From positions 2,170,001 to 2,234,000 of the forward strand of contig NC_089427.1 of the NCBI RefSeq assembly GCF_013426205.1: a DNA stretch of 64,000 nt, in the 5' to 3' direction. A program made the translations under genes and the position numbers. This document shows positions 1 to 12,460 of this stretch, one piece after another. Source of the stretch: Metarhizium brunneum. Taxonomy: Eukaryota > Ascomycota > Sordariomycetes > Hypocreales > Clavicipitaceae. Numbering within the stretch: the first letter of the stretch is position 1; each line of letters starts with the position of its first letter. Below the pieces are notes generated by a model. That model had not been told where the DNA came from and did no database searches. It worked only from the letters and a program-made list of their open reading frames with translations.

Positions 1-933
1 CGACCGCCGGCCGAATACACATGCACCTCAAAAACAAGGGTTGATAAATATGCAGCCGTGTTTCGAGCCTGGCTCAGATCAAACCAGCTGCTATTAATAA
101 AAGGGGAACCAACTCCCAGGGGGCCAGCTCAGCCAGTGCAATCCTGCGCCAACCCCTTAAGATCGACCAACTTCTGATGAATTTCCGCAGCGAGTATGTA
201 CATCTCTCCCCCAGGTCTGTCAAGTTTTCAGGCTTGAGCTCGGAAAGTTAATGGGTTGAATTGGTAGACGGCCGGTTCAATATCCCGGGCGCAACAACAA
301 CATGCCGGTTATCGGCGCCAGCGACTATTGGAGGTCCCTTTTTGTAAACCCCCTGAAGTCTATAACAACGATGAACCCAGTATGTATCCACGTGGTACAA
401 CGACAGCACCTGCAACTAGTCTACTCCAGGACCAAGAATGCTCCGAAAGACTCGCATTGATACCCAGGGCTTTCCAGTGATGCAACCTAGTCCCATACCC
501 ATAGAATTCAACTCTCCCATAGGAATTGCAACCATTTCATTCACATGGCAACATCTCAACCATCCCGATAGACCATGACATCCAATTACACGACATGGTG
601 TGTATCACTGAATGCCATCTCAAAGCTAATCAGTCCATGTAGCTGTACCTATCAACTGCCTGAACTACTAATTACGGAGCAGTTATAGTATTCTCAATGT
701 GTCAGGACTTGGCTATTAGCCAGGGTACGAGAGTGTGGGGCGGCAATCCAGATTTGTGCACAAGAAAGGCATTCCTAGGGGCATCCCAAGCTCCAGCCTG
801 ACGGAAAGAGGAGGCACGAATGTGTGTTATTGTGTATTACATAAACGTGTGTCCTCCCTCGTGTGATTTTGGTTTTTTTTTTTTTTTTCGTTTTAGACAT
901 CCAAAGCTATCCCAGAATGTCTACCCGTTTCAG
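1..933. other. Non-coding stretch at window start
   Basis: I see no convincing coding segment here. The only distinct element is a run of 16 T at 873-888, close to the 3' side of the minus-strand gene that follows. A near match to the dispersed motif (TACGGAGC) lies at 673. Confidence 0.6.
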
Positions 934-1777
934 CTAAGATGTTTCAGTCTCATCGTAAATCGAGACGTAATATAAAAGAGGCACAGCAATAGAGTTACCT
1001 CTAGCGAAATTCAGCACACCCCTAATGCTACCAAGCATTGACAACACAGTGTTCAGCGAAGACATGATGAAAAAAGTCAATATGAACACGATGGACATCC
1101 AGGATCGGAGATTCATCTGGGTTGCCCACCTAAAGCTACCCGTCTCTTCAATATTCCAGACAGAAGTACCGATGACAAAAGAAAGGGCAAAAGCATACTC
1201 GCAAACGCAACCGGAAGACCTAACGAATACAGTTCGCGTCGTGCCCCAAGCGGAAATCTCTCGTGCTTCTTGGCCGAACGATTCACCAAGGAAGCCGGAA
1301 GCGCAAATTCCAAGGCGAGTCCGCCCCAGAGCACAATACCCGCCACATGCCATATCACCAAGGTGCCAATGGATGAAATATACACCCAGGAAGCGATGAC
1401 CCAACCCAGGCCGGGGAGATGCTCCGCCATGTAGCGCTCCCACCTAATGAGCTCGGTAAGCCTGAACAGGCGCCATGCAAATTGGGGCACGGTCGGTATC
1501 GTGGCGGCTACAGACGCGAGAGACGACCAGATTCTGCCAACATGCCAGCTTTGAAACTGCCCAAAGACATACAGATAGCTGTCGAGTGGTTGGGGGACGG
1601 CGTGCCTGTACGCTGCCAGGAAGAGCAGTTTAAATACCACCCTCAGGCCGTCGGCCAGGTACAAAATCGGTGAGGCACAAAGGAGTACATGATGCTCATA
1701 CTCAAGGCCAAGGACACGACCGCACGGCTGAGCAGTAGAGCCTCCGTGAACGGATGGAGGCTCGTGCCATTTGCCAT
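934..1777 (-). CDS. Hypothetical multi-pass membrane protein
   Basis: I do not recognise the family. The most consistent model has three exons, 1689-1777, 1225-1641 and 934-1129, giving about 233 residues. The reading frame changes at both junctions. The first intron is only 47 bp (GTACTC donor) and the second is 95 bp (GTTAGG donor, TTTAG acceptor), so both junctions are tentative. Three hydrophobic blocks are visible: one near the N-terminus (LLLSRAVVSLALS), one in the middle (GWVIASWVYISSIG, running on through VLWGGLALEFAL) and one near the C-terminus (WMSIVFILTFFIMSSL). A basic stretch follows the second block (NRSAKKHERF). The membrane character is seen directly; function is unknown. A relation to fungal wax-synthase-like membrane enzymes was considered, but no diagnostic motif is present. 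Confidence 0.45.
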
Positions 1778-1899
1778 GATGTTGTCGGAAACCGTAGCCG
1801 TGTTTTACTTGTGCGTGTTGGTCGTCCTCGAATACTCTGGGCAAAGGGACAGCGATGTGTGTCATGTATAAAGATGTATAAATCCACACACGCGCTTAT

Positions 1900-3198
1900 A
1901 TAGATATATAAAGACGCGAAGCAGCCGCCCTTCTACACAGCTGAGAGCGCATCTTGCATTCCGGCTCATGTACGTGTAGTCGGACGCCAGCCGACAATTT
2001 CGAAACACGATCCCTCTAGTTTCTAAGCGCGCGCCAACTGTGCCAGCCGTCATACTGGAATCAAGTTGAAATGTCAGACGGCCACACAGATAGGATACCA
2101 AGTCCTCATCACGGGGGCAGCTTTGAGCCCCCAACGCGGAAACGAATCCAAGTCCACCACGCCGCAAGGCCATCCATCACTCACACGGGCCGTGTATACC
2201 GACCATGAGACACCGGACATTTGCCCAATCGAGGCTAAACTTGACTAGAATATAAATAGCCTACAGCTGGGATGAGGACCCCGTCATTAGGGTCGGGGAA
2301 ACACGGCAGGAGTCAGCATTCACAACAAAGCATCATTGGTTTTATCCCACAGAGCCTCGTATCGTATAACGTCGAGTCTGCCGAGTAGGCAAAACATGCT
2401 AGTACTCCGCCGACGTCTCCATCTTCTTTTAACAAACATTCGGCAGTGTGTGGTACACTAAAGTACGAATGGCGTAGAATTACCAAATCGGGTAATCAGA
2501 GGCGTGCGGCATCGAATCGCAATGGATCAGCCATCGGAAATGTCTCACGACAGGCATTGCGCCAATCTCAGCCACCGCCGCCCAGTTTTACAATTCATAC
2601 TTGGATACATGCACCATGGATCACCACATCAAAGGGCCAACACAATCGCTGCAATACGGCAACATTGCACCTTTTGTCCTTGTCTCCATTAGACTCATGA
2701 CTATCCGCATAGTGACATAAAATACATAATAAAGCCGACAGATATAAGCTATACGCTAATAATGGTCTTCAACCAATGCCATTAGAAAAAGAGATTGAAA
2801 CGACCCCTCGTCTTATCGCGTGGTACTTCTCAGAAAGAAAGCATCATGTCTCATCCGGCTCTCGCGCAGAAAATAGAAGCAACAACCATATTGAGCATCT
2901 GCGTAGCCGAACCAACCAAGATCATGTCTGCGTCCAAGGGCCCAAAACAGCCAAAGTATGACCGGCTCGGCGATGGGATCAAGTAAAGAATATTGGCCCA
3001 GAAAGAGAAGAAGAAGAAGAAGAAGAAGACGAAAAAGAGTAGCAGATCGTAGGGTATAAACGCAAGTCAAGTCCGAAATCAGTCCTGGACTCCAAACACA
3101 TTAAAAAAAAACCATGCCTCCGCAATACAATTCACAAAGGGATTTGCAAGCCAGTTTGCCGTGGCTTAAAACTCGTTGCAACCGCAGAAGATGGCCTA
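1900..3198. other. Non-coding spacer
   Basis: No supported gene. A short AAG microsatellite occupies about 3006-3029. Open frames in the interval are short and have no recognisable domains. Confidence 0.55.
3006..3029. repeat. (AAG)n microsatellite
   Basis: Eight consecutive AAG units in the spacer 3' of the kinesin gene. Confidence 0.85.
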
Positions 3199-6100
3199 TC
3201 ACACAGACTCAATTGCCGATACGGCTGGCGAAGCCGTAGGGACTGGACTTTGTCGCAAGGGTTCCAAGGTATGTGGCGGCTCTGCCAGTGAGTCCAGCTT
3301 CTGTCCACCAGGTAACCGCACGCTGCCTCGCGATCCACGGATGATTTGCCCTGTTTCAACGCGGTCCTGGATCATCTCTTCAAGCATTCTATTCATCTCA
3401 TCGACGCTCTTGGTCCGCCGCCTGTGGAACTGGTTGTTCGTAGGGCTACTTGGCATCGTCGTCTTGGCCTGATCCGTAACTGGGGTTGGTCGTGCGTCGG
3501 CTGAAGCGTCAGCAGTGTCTCGAGAGCGCGCAGCACTCCTCAGAGCGGCAAGCATACGGTCTTTATCATCAAGGCGAGCACGGAGATCAGCAATCTCGGC
3601 ATCCTTTTCCTTCAAGGCAGCAGCGACGCTGTGGTCTTCACCAACCATGATATTCTTACTTGGCGCGGAAAATCCAACAGAGGTTCGCGACGAGCTTGCC
3701 CGCCTCGCTTGGAGAAGTCTCTTCTCCAAAGTGGCAATGTACCGGTTCTTATCAACTAGGTCTGCCTGAAGCGCCCGGTTTTGGGCCGTCAGGGAAGCCG
3801 TGCCGTCTCCATACTCCCCAACGCTATCGTCCTCGGCATCAATGGCCTCTCGCTCACATTCGCCAGATAATCTTTGGCCGCCGCTAGAACGTCGCCCAAT
3901 TGTCGATGACGCTGACGTCATTGATGCAGTGCGCTCCAGCAGAGGTTTTGATCCAATGGACGTGGCAACTGAGGATCTGATCGACCCCGTCAGGGAGAGT
4001 TGAGAGAATCGTGCATACTGTCCAAGGGAGCTTAATGAGCCGTTGGAATTGACCCCGATCGACTTAGAGCTGAGGATCAGCCGGTTGAGATGATCAATTC
4101 GTTCCTTCAGCGCTGTTCTTGCAAGCTGCATCTCCAGCATTTGCTCCTCGTGTCTCTCGACAGCCTCCATTTCTCTGACTTTTTCTGCTTCCTCGTCCTT
4201 CTCCTTGTCCTTGTCCGCCTCGCTGTCCTTGCTACTCCTCTTGCCCTTTTGTGAATCAAGCTGCTTCCGCAGCTCCACGATCTCCATGCGATACCGCTCT
4301 AAAAGCACTCTTGCACCGCCGTCGCCTCCTGCACCAAGAGCCTCTTCCGCTCTTTTGGCGTGGCTTACAATACTGTTCTTGGCCCGCGAGGCAAATTTCA
4401 GAGTATTAATGGTTTCGGTCGTATGGGAGTTTGCGGCCGCGGTACTGCCGGCGGCTCCAATCTGGATGGTGCAAAGGATGCTCACTAATGAATTGCCGGA
4501 CAAGGCTCCCTGGAGGAGACGCGTCAGTTTGCTGTCACGGTAAGGCAGGTGTTTGCCTTCTTTGTCGCTGCTTTTGCTTTCCTTATCCTTCCACTCGGAT
4601 AACTTTGATATGACGGTTCCTAGTGTGAGAAGACTCTTGTTGATATGGGCACCTTCTTGTCTCCGCTCCTTGGACTCAGCTGCTTTTTCAGAACCAGCCA
4701 GATCTATCAAACTCAGAGTGGACACACGAACACCTCCAGGGAGAATAGCTGAGCGCTTGGCTTCGTTCCCGCCAGCAGCGGCACCTGGGGTTCGTTCACG
4801 GCTTTCAACGACGATCTGAACGACTGCGTGACTCCGCGAACTGCGGGCATTGAATTGTGTGCTGGCAGTTCGTCTCGCTTGGTCACCACGCGCAATAACC
4901 CGGAGCAATTGTGTAGGGCTTTGGACGATTTCTTCCTTTAATGGCGTGGCATAGACGCCACGCTTGCTGTCCTCGCGAAGTTTAATCTCGTCCTGCTGTG
5001 GAGCTCCACCAACACCACTGCCCGTCGGCATACTTAACAAGTCATGAATTCTCTCGTTGTAAATTTCAAGATAGCTGACACGTAGCAGAAATTCTCGGGA
5101 CGGCGTTTCCCGGATGTATGAGAAGATGTCGGTAATTGCCAGGGGAATGACGCCTGGTGATGACGCTGTTCCTTGCATCGAAAATGTCTTGCCCGTACCG
5201 GTCATACCGTAGGCAAAGACTGTTCCGTGGTAGCCTTCCATGACTCTCCGGACGAGTCGCTTTGCAATATGGTCATATACACGCGCATTGTTGTCATGCG
5301 TTGTAAAGACATTATCTTGCTCATTTGTTAGCAGGGTGCTGTTTGCGGAGTACCAAGGTACGTTTTGAGGCGCGCGCAGCTTTGGTGCACATGTACATAC
5401 CATAAATATAATCACCGCCTTCTTTCCCTTTGTACGCGATGAGTGACTTGCGTCCATCAACCATCCATTCTCCTTCGGGGTTTGACTGGCCAGGGGCGTT
5501 GTCCGGACGGACTCTCACGCTAACAACCACATTGCCTTTGCCGTCGGATTTGGATGATCGTTTGTCGGAAGCGGAGCCAACAACAGGTGCACCTGCGTCG
5601 ACTTTCACTGCCGACCCTTCCCCAGGTTCATCATAAGTCGTTGCAGAAGTTGAGTATGAGTCTTGTGCGGAAGAGCTTCGGCTTTGCGGCGGCGAGGAAA
5701 TGCTTATCAACCCATCCGACATGCGAGCGTTGCTGATAGATTTGCCCTCTCCACTACCATTCAACAAGCTCGGAGTAGATGGAGAGTAGGTCAGATGAGA
5801 CAGCTCCTTGGGCGTCTTCGATCTCCGAGATCGAGTCTTTTCGCTGGCTAGCGGACTAGGTGGCAAGCTGCTAGACCTGCTCTCGCCTCGTGGGGGGTGT
5901 GGAAATGAGCTGATACTGACGGTTTTCCGAAGCGTCTTGCCCGCGGCGTTGACAGCGCCGATGGCGTTTACACTGGCAAGGCTTTTGGAAAAAGGCAACG
6001 TCGTGGTCGGAACCGGGGTCGGAGGTGTCAAGATACTCGAAGGAGCTCGAAGACCACTCCTTGGCGTGGACGGTGCAGACTTCACTGGAGCATGCGACGG

Positions 6101-6205
6101 GATATTTTCTGTGCTTTTTCGAGTTTTGTGTACTGGCAAAGCAGGTAATGCCATATTGGGTGGGCCATTTGAGGACCGTGATGGCCGCGGCAAGGCTGTC
6201 GCCAT
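3199..6205 (-). CDS. kipA: Kinesin-7 motor, KipA/Kip2/Tea2-like
   Basis: Plus-end-directed microtubule motor. Fungal members of this subfamily carry polarity and plus-end factors to the hyphal tip. Two exons (5401-6205 and 3199-5315) flank an 85-bp intron with GTATGT donor and CTAAC branch site, giving about 973 residues. The first 220 residues are a Ser/Pro-rich extension, typical of KipA/Kip2. The motor follows: first strand VVVSVRVRPDN near residue 225, P-loop GMTGTGKT at about 305-312, switch I NARSSRSH, switch II DLAGSEKA, then the INKSLLTLG helix. The last third holds charged coiled-coil stretches (EADKDKEKDEEAEKVREME) separated by Ser-rich linkers. The start at 6205 (MATALPRP) is chosen because it opens the Ser/Pro extension; an in-frame ATG at 6328 would add 41 residues. 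Assignment to kinesin is certain; the subfamily rests on the N-terminal extension and motor wording. Confidence 0.9.
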
Positions 6206-7347
6206 TTCGAGTACTGGCTCAGCGATTTGTGAGAGGTGATGAAGCTTGGAGTCGAGAGAGTCGACTTGTTCACCAGAGGGCCTGTATAGAGTAAATAAGC
6301 CTGCGACGCGTATTGTGCCCATCCACACAGTCCAAGTATCAGAGCCGCCCGCTACCTAAATGGCCAAGATCTGGTTCGTCTGCAATTCTAGAGGATTGGC
6401 TGAAACACTAGGGGACCGAATAAGAGGACCGTCGCCTGGCATAGAGTGATGGTCGAAAGGGAAACAAGTGTCTGGCAAACAGGGTCGACACCATAAAATT
6501 CGTGTCGTTGCCACTTAATAAATCGTCGCCCTAATATTCAGGGCGGTCAGTCTATATGATCCTGTAGGTGGAGAGCGGGTCGAGGGCTCAAGTCATGAAA
6601 GTCGTGAGAGGCAGCAAAGACATGAGCCGGTAACATACGAAGGGGAGGGGGCAAAGAATCAAAACATAGGCGACAGAACCCTTCGAAGGGGTGATCCGGT
6701 GTATAAACATACCAAGACCTCTTTTTTTCCCTTTGAGAAGCAGAACAGACGTTATTAAGAACAAAAGCTGCTGTTTCTGACTGTCCAAAAATCCCACCTT
6801 CTCTCTACTCGGCTGCCAGCAATACCCGCTGAGAAAGTCTTGGAATAATGCTGTTTGGGAAGACGGGAAAACAAAACAAACAACGTGACGAAGCGCTGTC
6901 TAGATGAAAGCTGTCACCGACTATCAGTCACAAAGCCAGCGGGGCGAATCTAGCAAGATCGTTTTCTTTTTCTTTTTTTTTTTGGTACCCTTCGGTCTCG
7001 GTTTGAGCTCGGCGAAGGGTTCGAGGGCGGCAGAATCTGGTTCGGTGGGGGAGGGTTGAATACTGTCTCAACTGCCTTCGATCCTCTTCAGACTTTCCTC
7101 TCCGTCGGTTTTCGAAATGCGGCCTGGGACAACGCACCAAGCCTCCTGTCGGTGCTGTCGTCGTCAATGGCGGTGGTGGTTTGACAAAAACGACGAGCAG
7201 AAAGTCGAAGTGCTCAAAAGGGGTGGGTACAACACCAAGGCTCCAAGTTGGTACTTCAGGCTTGTTGGTAGTCAGATGGGAACATCGGATGGCACTGACA
7301 TTGAAGTACTTGGCACCGAGTGCAAGAACTTACTTACCTTGGTGGGC

Positions 7348-7371
7348 GGCAACGGCAACGGCAACGGCAAC
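7348..7371. repeat. (GGCAAC)4 tandem repeat
   Basis: Four perfect copies of the hexamer GGCAAC in non-coding DNA upstream of the kinesin gene. Confidence 0.9.
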
Positions 7372-8216
7372 GGGAAAAGCCCCGTCTGCTCCAAAGTTTC
7401 CAATTCAACTAGGGAGCCAATGTCGGGGTTCTGCTCAAGACTGACAGTCAGGGGTGAATGGATGGAATAGTGTGAGCACAAAGCACACCCCCAAACATCA
7501 CGTATCACAGTCCAAGTGGAGAGCTCGAGAGCGCTATGAGCGCCATGAGCGTCTTGAGCGTCTTTGAACGTGCTGGCACGGCGAGCAGACGTGGTGGTCT
7601 TGGGTTTTAGGTTTCGGGTCAACGGTTCAAATGCTCAATCTTCCCCTTTTCCCCTCCAACCTGCACGTCCATGTCCATCACTGCCTGGCCAAGCGCCTAG
7701 CGACCAGATACCATGGCAAGTAATACCAGACCCTTGGTAACGAACGGGTGCCTAGCGAACTGACTGGTTCACCAAGACAGGCCTGGCGAGGGCCCCACTG
7801 CAGCAGCCAGGGGGGCCCCGGAGCAAATTGAGTCGAAGGAGTCAGCAGTCTGGAGATGTGCAAGACAAATTGCGAGAAAGAAAGCGGGAGAAATGTTTTT
7901 TTTTTCTTTCAATTTTTGGAGTCAGTGCTTACTCCGTGCATAAAATTGTTCACCAAACGTATTTGATTAAATGTTGAAATGTCGTAAGCCATGGAAGCAT
8001 GACACATGCACGCACACACAAGGGCGGAAGGCAATTGCCATGTGCAGCAAACCGACTGTCAGTGCCATCATTGATCAATCGCTTGGCCGGTCCGTTGGCC
8101 ACCCACCATCCACCACCCACACAATCCACCAACATCCCCTGTTCCGGCCGCCTCGAACCTGGTAGCTCGACGCCACCACTTATTAGAAGCATTTGGACGG
8201 CTCCGGCTCATGTACA

Positions 8217-9635
8217 TACGGAGTACCAGCCAGTCAGTCCATCAGTCGACACGCGGGCCACGACGCTGGAGACGCATAGCGAACAAAGATGACATTTGTA
8301 ACCAGCCCATCCGAAACCGAGTCGAGAGAGCCAGGCCACGGGTACATAGTATTACGGAGCACTACTGTGTGCCAATGCTACTGCTTTCTTCGCTCTCGTC
8401 TTCTCGACCGAAAACGCGGCCAGCAGACGTGGCACAAGAGACCATGCTAGGCGTCGTACGGAGTACATACATGGCTGAAAAGACTGTGGATGGCACAAGT
8501 TGGTTGAAGCTTTTCGTCTTGCATGTCTTGCCCTCGATAGACTATGAACGAGCTTTCAGACTCTGCACACGTTTCTGGGTACGTACATGCTATCCAAGTT
8601 CGATATACGCGAGTCACGTCATTTACGACAGCTCTTCCTAACGATAATGCACACTGCTGGCATTACACCATACATAATGTACTCAAACGTACTCCGTAAA
8701 GGCAATAACTACGCTGCCGACGGGGCAGGCAGCTCAGCCCCGGATCAAGTCAAGCGGCAACTAATGAGGTAAAGTCCTCCGTACTGGTCCCCGATTTGTA
8801 GTCTCCAGCGTCATCGAGGACACTAGCAAGCACGAGTTGGGAGAGCCGTGCAGTCTACCAGGTTGACAGGACTTCTCCGGCGCTGTTGGAAAATGCTGGG
8901 GGCGCGAGATGGGTCTGCTGGCGCCCAGCGAGAGAGGGCAAGAAGAGTAATTTCCTGCACATCACACTGCCGCGTGCCTGCAATGTAATAATGTTCGGTA
9001 TGCGTTTTATTGGCCACTAGGTTTTGCGCAAGCAAGAAACCCCTGAGCTGGTTGCTGATCTACATGTAACACTCATCTTGTGGCTTTTGGCGTCAGAGGC
9101 ACCCTGGTGCGTTTTCGGGTGCAAATAAAAGCGAGTTGCAATATTGTGTGTGGGTGGGTGTACAATATGATGTGATGTTAACAATGTTGCCCATGGCTCA
9201 GCTTTTCTTGACATCTTGGTCGTCTTCTCATGCAATACCACGTCATGGACGAGCGAGTCGGGTTTGTGCAGGTTTCTCTGCATAAGTCACACTTGAATAT
9301 CATACACGGTGCCCAGTACCTAGTGCCAATACCTGCCCTTGACGCATGAATATTGTAGTCGGTACGGAGTACTCACTCAGAAAGACAGTGCGGGTTGAAG
9401 GGTCAACGGTGCATATGCGCGCGTCAGCTCCTTTCTTTTGGGGCTTTGGACAACCTTGAAGCTGCCAGGAATAGCCAGTCTGGAGACTGGAGGCAGGCTT
9501 GGCACAGTCGTTCCTGGCTCCTGCCCTAGAGGCCGCCTCCCCGCGTTCCCGAGGTCTGAGCTGAGTACCTCCACTCGATCCATCCATGTCGTCGTCCCAT
9601 CAGCAGAGAACATTGCAGTGGCATTGTACGGAGTA
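8217..9635. repeat. Cluster of five TACGGAGTA motifs
   Basis: Exact copies of TACGGAGTA or its complement TACTCCGTA start at 8217, 8457, 8690, 9363 and 9627. Near copies lie at 8353 (TACGGAGCAC) and about 8777. Three of the five extend to TACGGAGTAC. Other exact copies in the window start at 18229, 18720, 22393, 22526, 28953, 46905, 55459, 57894 and 63950. All fall outside the coding exons modelled here. Their origin and function are unknown. Confidence 0.85.
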
Positions 9636-12460
9636 TGGATTATTAACGGCAAACATGTCTCCTCGACGCTCTGATGTTTTGTCCGATGTCAACTGGGCTT
9701 CAGAGCCTATCAGGAAGCTATCGCGCGTACGTATTCCGAACCCCGGGCATGCCTCATTACGGCGTTATGGGGGGGGGCATGCCCTATTGAAGGCCCGGTT
9801 GGCTAACGCATTGAAAGTGCTGATACTTATTTTGCCTCATCTTCATTGCCCCTTTGCCCCGTCGTGCCCTTCTCGAGAGGCGAATTCGACCCGATCCGCC
9901 CCTCCAAGGCCAACGATGTGGCCAAATTTCGATGCATCACTCTCCCCAGTGAAGCCAGCAGGGGCATCACACCACACCAGGCTTAGGCTAGTCGACAGCC
10001 ACCCATCGCCCGAGGTCCAAGCTCAAGAACGAAGACGGAAAAATTTGACTTTCTAGTTTTCCTTGGTAGCAACGGTTTTGGTGTGCAACTGTCAGGCGTT
10101 GGCCTGCCATCTCAAGTTAGTATGCATGGCCAGACGCCGCGCTGAACCTTCCTCGTAACCCTAACCCGATACGCTCTCTTCTCTAGCTTCCGGGCCTAGC
10201 TCCGCGTTATAACCCTCAATCTCAATTTGGCACCGCACCGCCAACCTGACTAATTTCAGTTGAACCGGTCAAGGCCTATTAGTACCTTGTGCAATCTCCC
10301 CAATCGCGCTTGAAGATGAGAATTAGCCATACTACTAGTTTGCGGGGGCCGCAACGGGCCCCAGCGTTATACCATTTCCAAGTAGGTTGCTAGCTTTGCA
10401 GCATCAAGTTCCTAACATTGTACTAGTATATTAACTATGTGCATGTTATAGGATAGGTACGGACAACCCTCTTCACAAGCCGTCGCCAATCGGCATGGGA
10501 TGACGCAGGCGCTCACCTGCAAGGTGATTGCTCCTTGGTGGATGCTGCACATTACCGCTCGGATCTGGTCGCTTGCTAGTTACGGAAGTAGTAGTACTAG
10601 TAGTGGTAGTAGTATCAATCGTTGTCAACGGGGAACAAAAAGAGTTGCCTAATCCTTCTGAATTTGGCAGGGCCTCGCTATGTTGAGTTTCGCTCAACTG
10701 CGAACTAGGACATGGTCCTGTCGGAATCAACGTAACCCTGCTTCATGCAAAACAAGGCGATGTCAAGACGGCACCGTGGAGCAAGTAGCCCGGCCGAATA
10801 GCCACTTCACAGAATTATTCAAGCTCGGGCTTCAGCTTCGAGTGAGCTCAGAGTATTGCTACTCTCTTCACGTCTTGACAACTAGTCCTCCTCCTTTCGC
10901 CACTTGCTATACTTCAATAACCCAGTTGGGCCGGTAAGTGAGGCAAGGATTGGTGCTGATCCTTTTTCCTTCGCATTCGAGGATGCTGCGCATATGCAGG
11001 CGAAGAATCAGCAAAAGTAGTATATGTACTTGGAACAGCGAGATCGGATCGTGGGTCAGGAAGCACCAATCTTCTAGCCCAGCAATGGCAAGTATCGCCT
11101 CTATGTAAGTGTCCAGACACGTCCTCATGTCTGTACGAAAGCCCAACTTGTCTACTCCAGAATCCTCAGTAGGTCGCGTTAGGAATAAATCATGTTTATA
11201 ATACAAAAACAGGAAGGGGGAAACACGCCACTATGCAAAGGTACGGAGTGCACGAAATGCACACATGCATACATATGTACAATGTGCCATTGACGATAGT
11301 ACGCGGCCAGGATACATATACATGCAGCCAAGCAAAATCTGCCCACTTCGTGCCTGGTTCAGCCCTTTTCATATCTTCTACCATATGGTCTATTTCACCG
11401 CGCGCAAACCTCATCTCGGTTATATGCAGCAATGATGCTTCTGCATTGCACACACCCATACTTAAGGTTTGATGACTCTAACAAGGCTACATCGAGGCAC
11501 ACTTGCTAACTCATACCAGCAGAGAGAGCTACCATTGACAAATATTCATATCTGAGACCCATCATCACACAACAGCAATGCCCAAGCACCATCAGCAACA
11601 TGCATCTTCCCTGTCCATTTCTTGACGTGAGGGCTTATGGACTGTGGAGCATCCTATTTGCAGTAAAGTCTATACCAGGCCAACCCCCAGGCAAAAACAA
11701 CGTCTCCCCCGGTTGCTGTAACTAAACGTCTGATCCTTGAGACTGCATGGCGGCGACTGATAATAGGTATGATCACCGGCATACTTGTTTGAGACAGCCC
11801 AAAACGGAATAACAAGCCGTCAATTTTCGCGAATCACACTAAATCAGACCACCTCTCAACCAAATAGAGGTCCGTGTCTTTACTCTATTAATGGCAGCTG
11901 TTTTGTCGTTGCAAGATAAAGGCCATGTTTTTGCGCGAGGTTGGAAACTCGCTCTGAATCGCCTTGGATGTTTTTACCCCGAGAGCCCTTCATGGTCTCT
12001 GTTCGGGGCTCGAATGCACCCGTGCCGGTTAGATCTTTTTTTTTTCCTCTTTCTGTTTTCTCGTGTTGCTTCCGAAATGTGAATATGCCGGCGTTCGCGT
12101 GTCATAGCTACCTTTGGATCCATCCCTCGACCACCACCGAGATGGTAATAGTAATATCCAACATCGACAAATAAACAAGTAGCGCAAGATTTCTGGTACA
12201 AAGATAGATGATCTTAAGACAAATCTGTACTAAACCTGGTCAACGGGTTCCATATTTTGGTACCGACTACTACGTAGGTAGTTCTTGTTCTGCAAGTGAT
12301 GTAAGTGAGACACGCATCGATATCCTGCATGAACCTGGGCGACATGGGCGTCCTCCTACATCAGCATCATCTCCAATAATACCAGGATTAGAATAATACG
12401 ACCCTCCTTCCTGGAAGAATATCCGCTTGCCGAGAGGAACATCTCCATCACGAAACTCCT

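Larger units (their letters stand above)
6206..12460. other. Gene-empty block of about 6.2 kb
   Basis: The longest stretch without a gene in the window. Open frames here are short, lie on both strands and carry no recognisable motif. Distinct content is a GGCAAC hexamer repeat near 7350, a T run near 6968-6982, and a dense cluster of the dispersed TACGGAGTA motif between 8.2 and 9.7 kb. A mixed GTA/GTAGTA tract sits near 10580-10615. No tRNA or 5S gene was seen. Confidence 0.55.

Noticed and set aside
9453..9463. Zinc-response-element-like word ACCTTGAAGCT
   Set aside because: One mismatch to ACCTTNAAGGT and not next to a zinc gene; expected by chance.
9586..10056. Plus-strand open frame of 156 codons
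   Set aside because: No family resemblance, and it includes a TACGGAGTA copy and a homopolymeric G run.
10156..10167. Telomere-like TAACCCTAACCC
   Set aside because: Only two units, in internal DNA; too short to mean an internal telomeric repeat.
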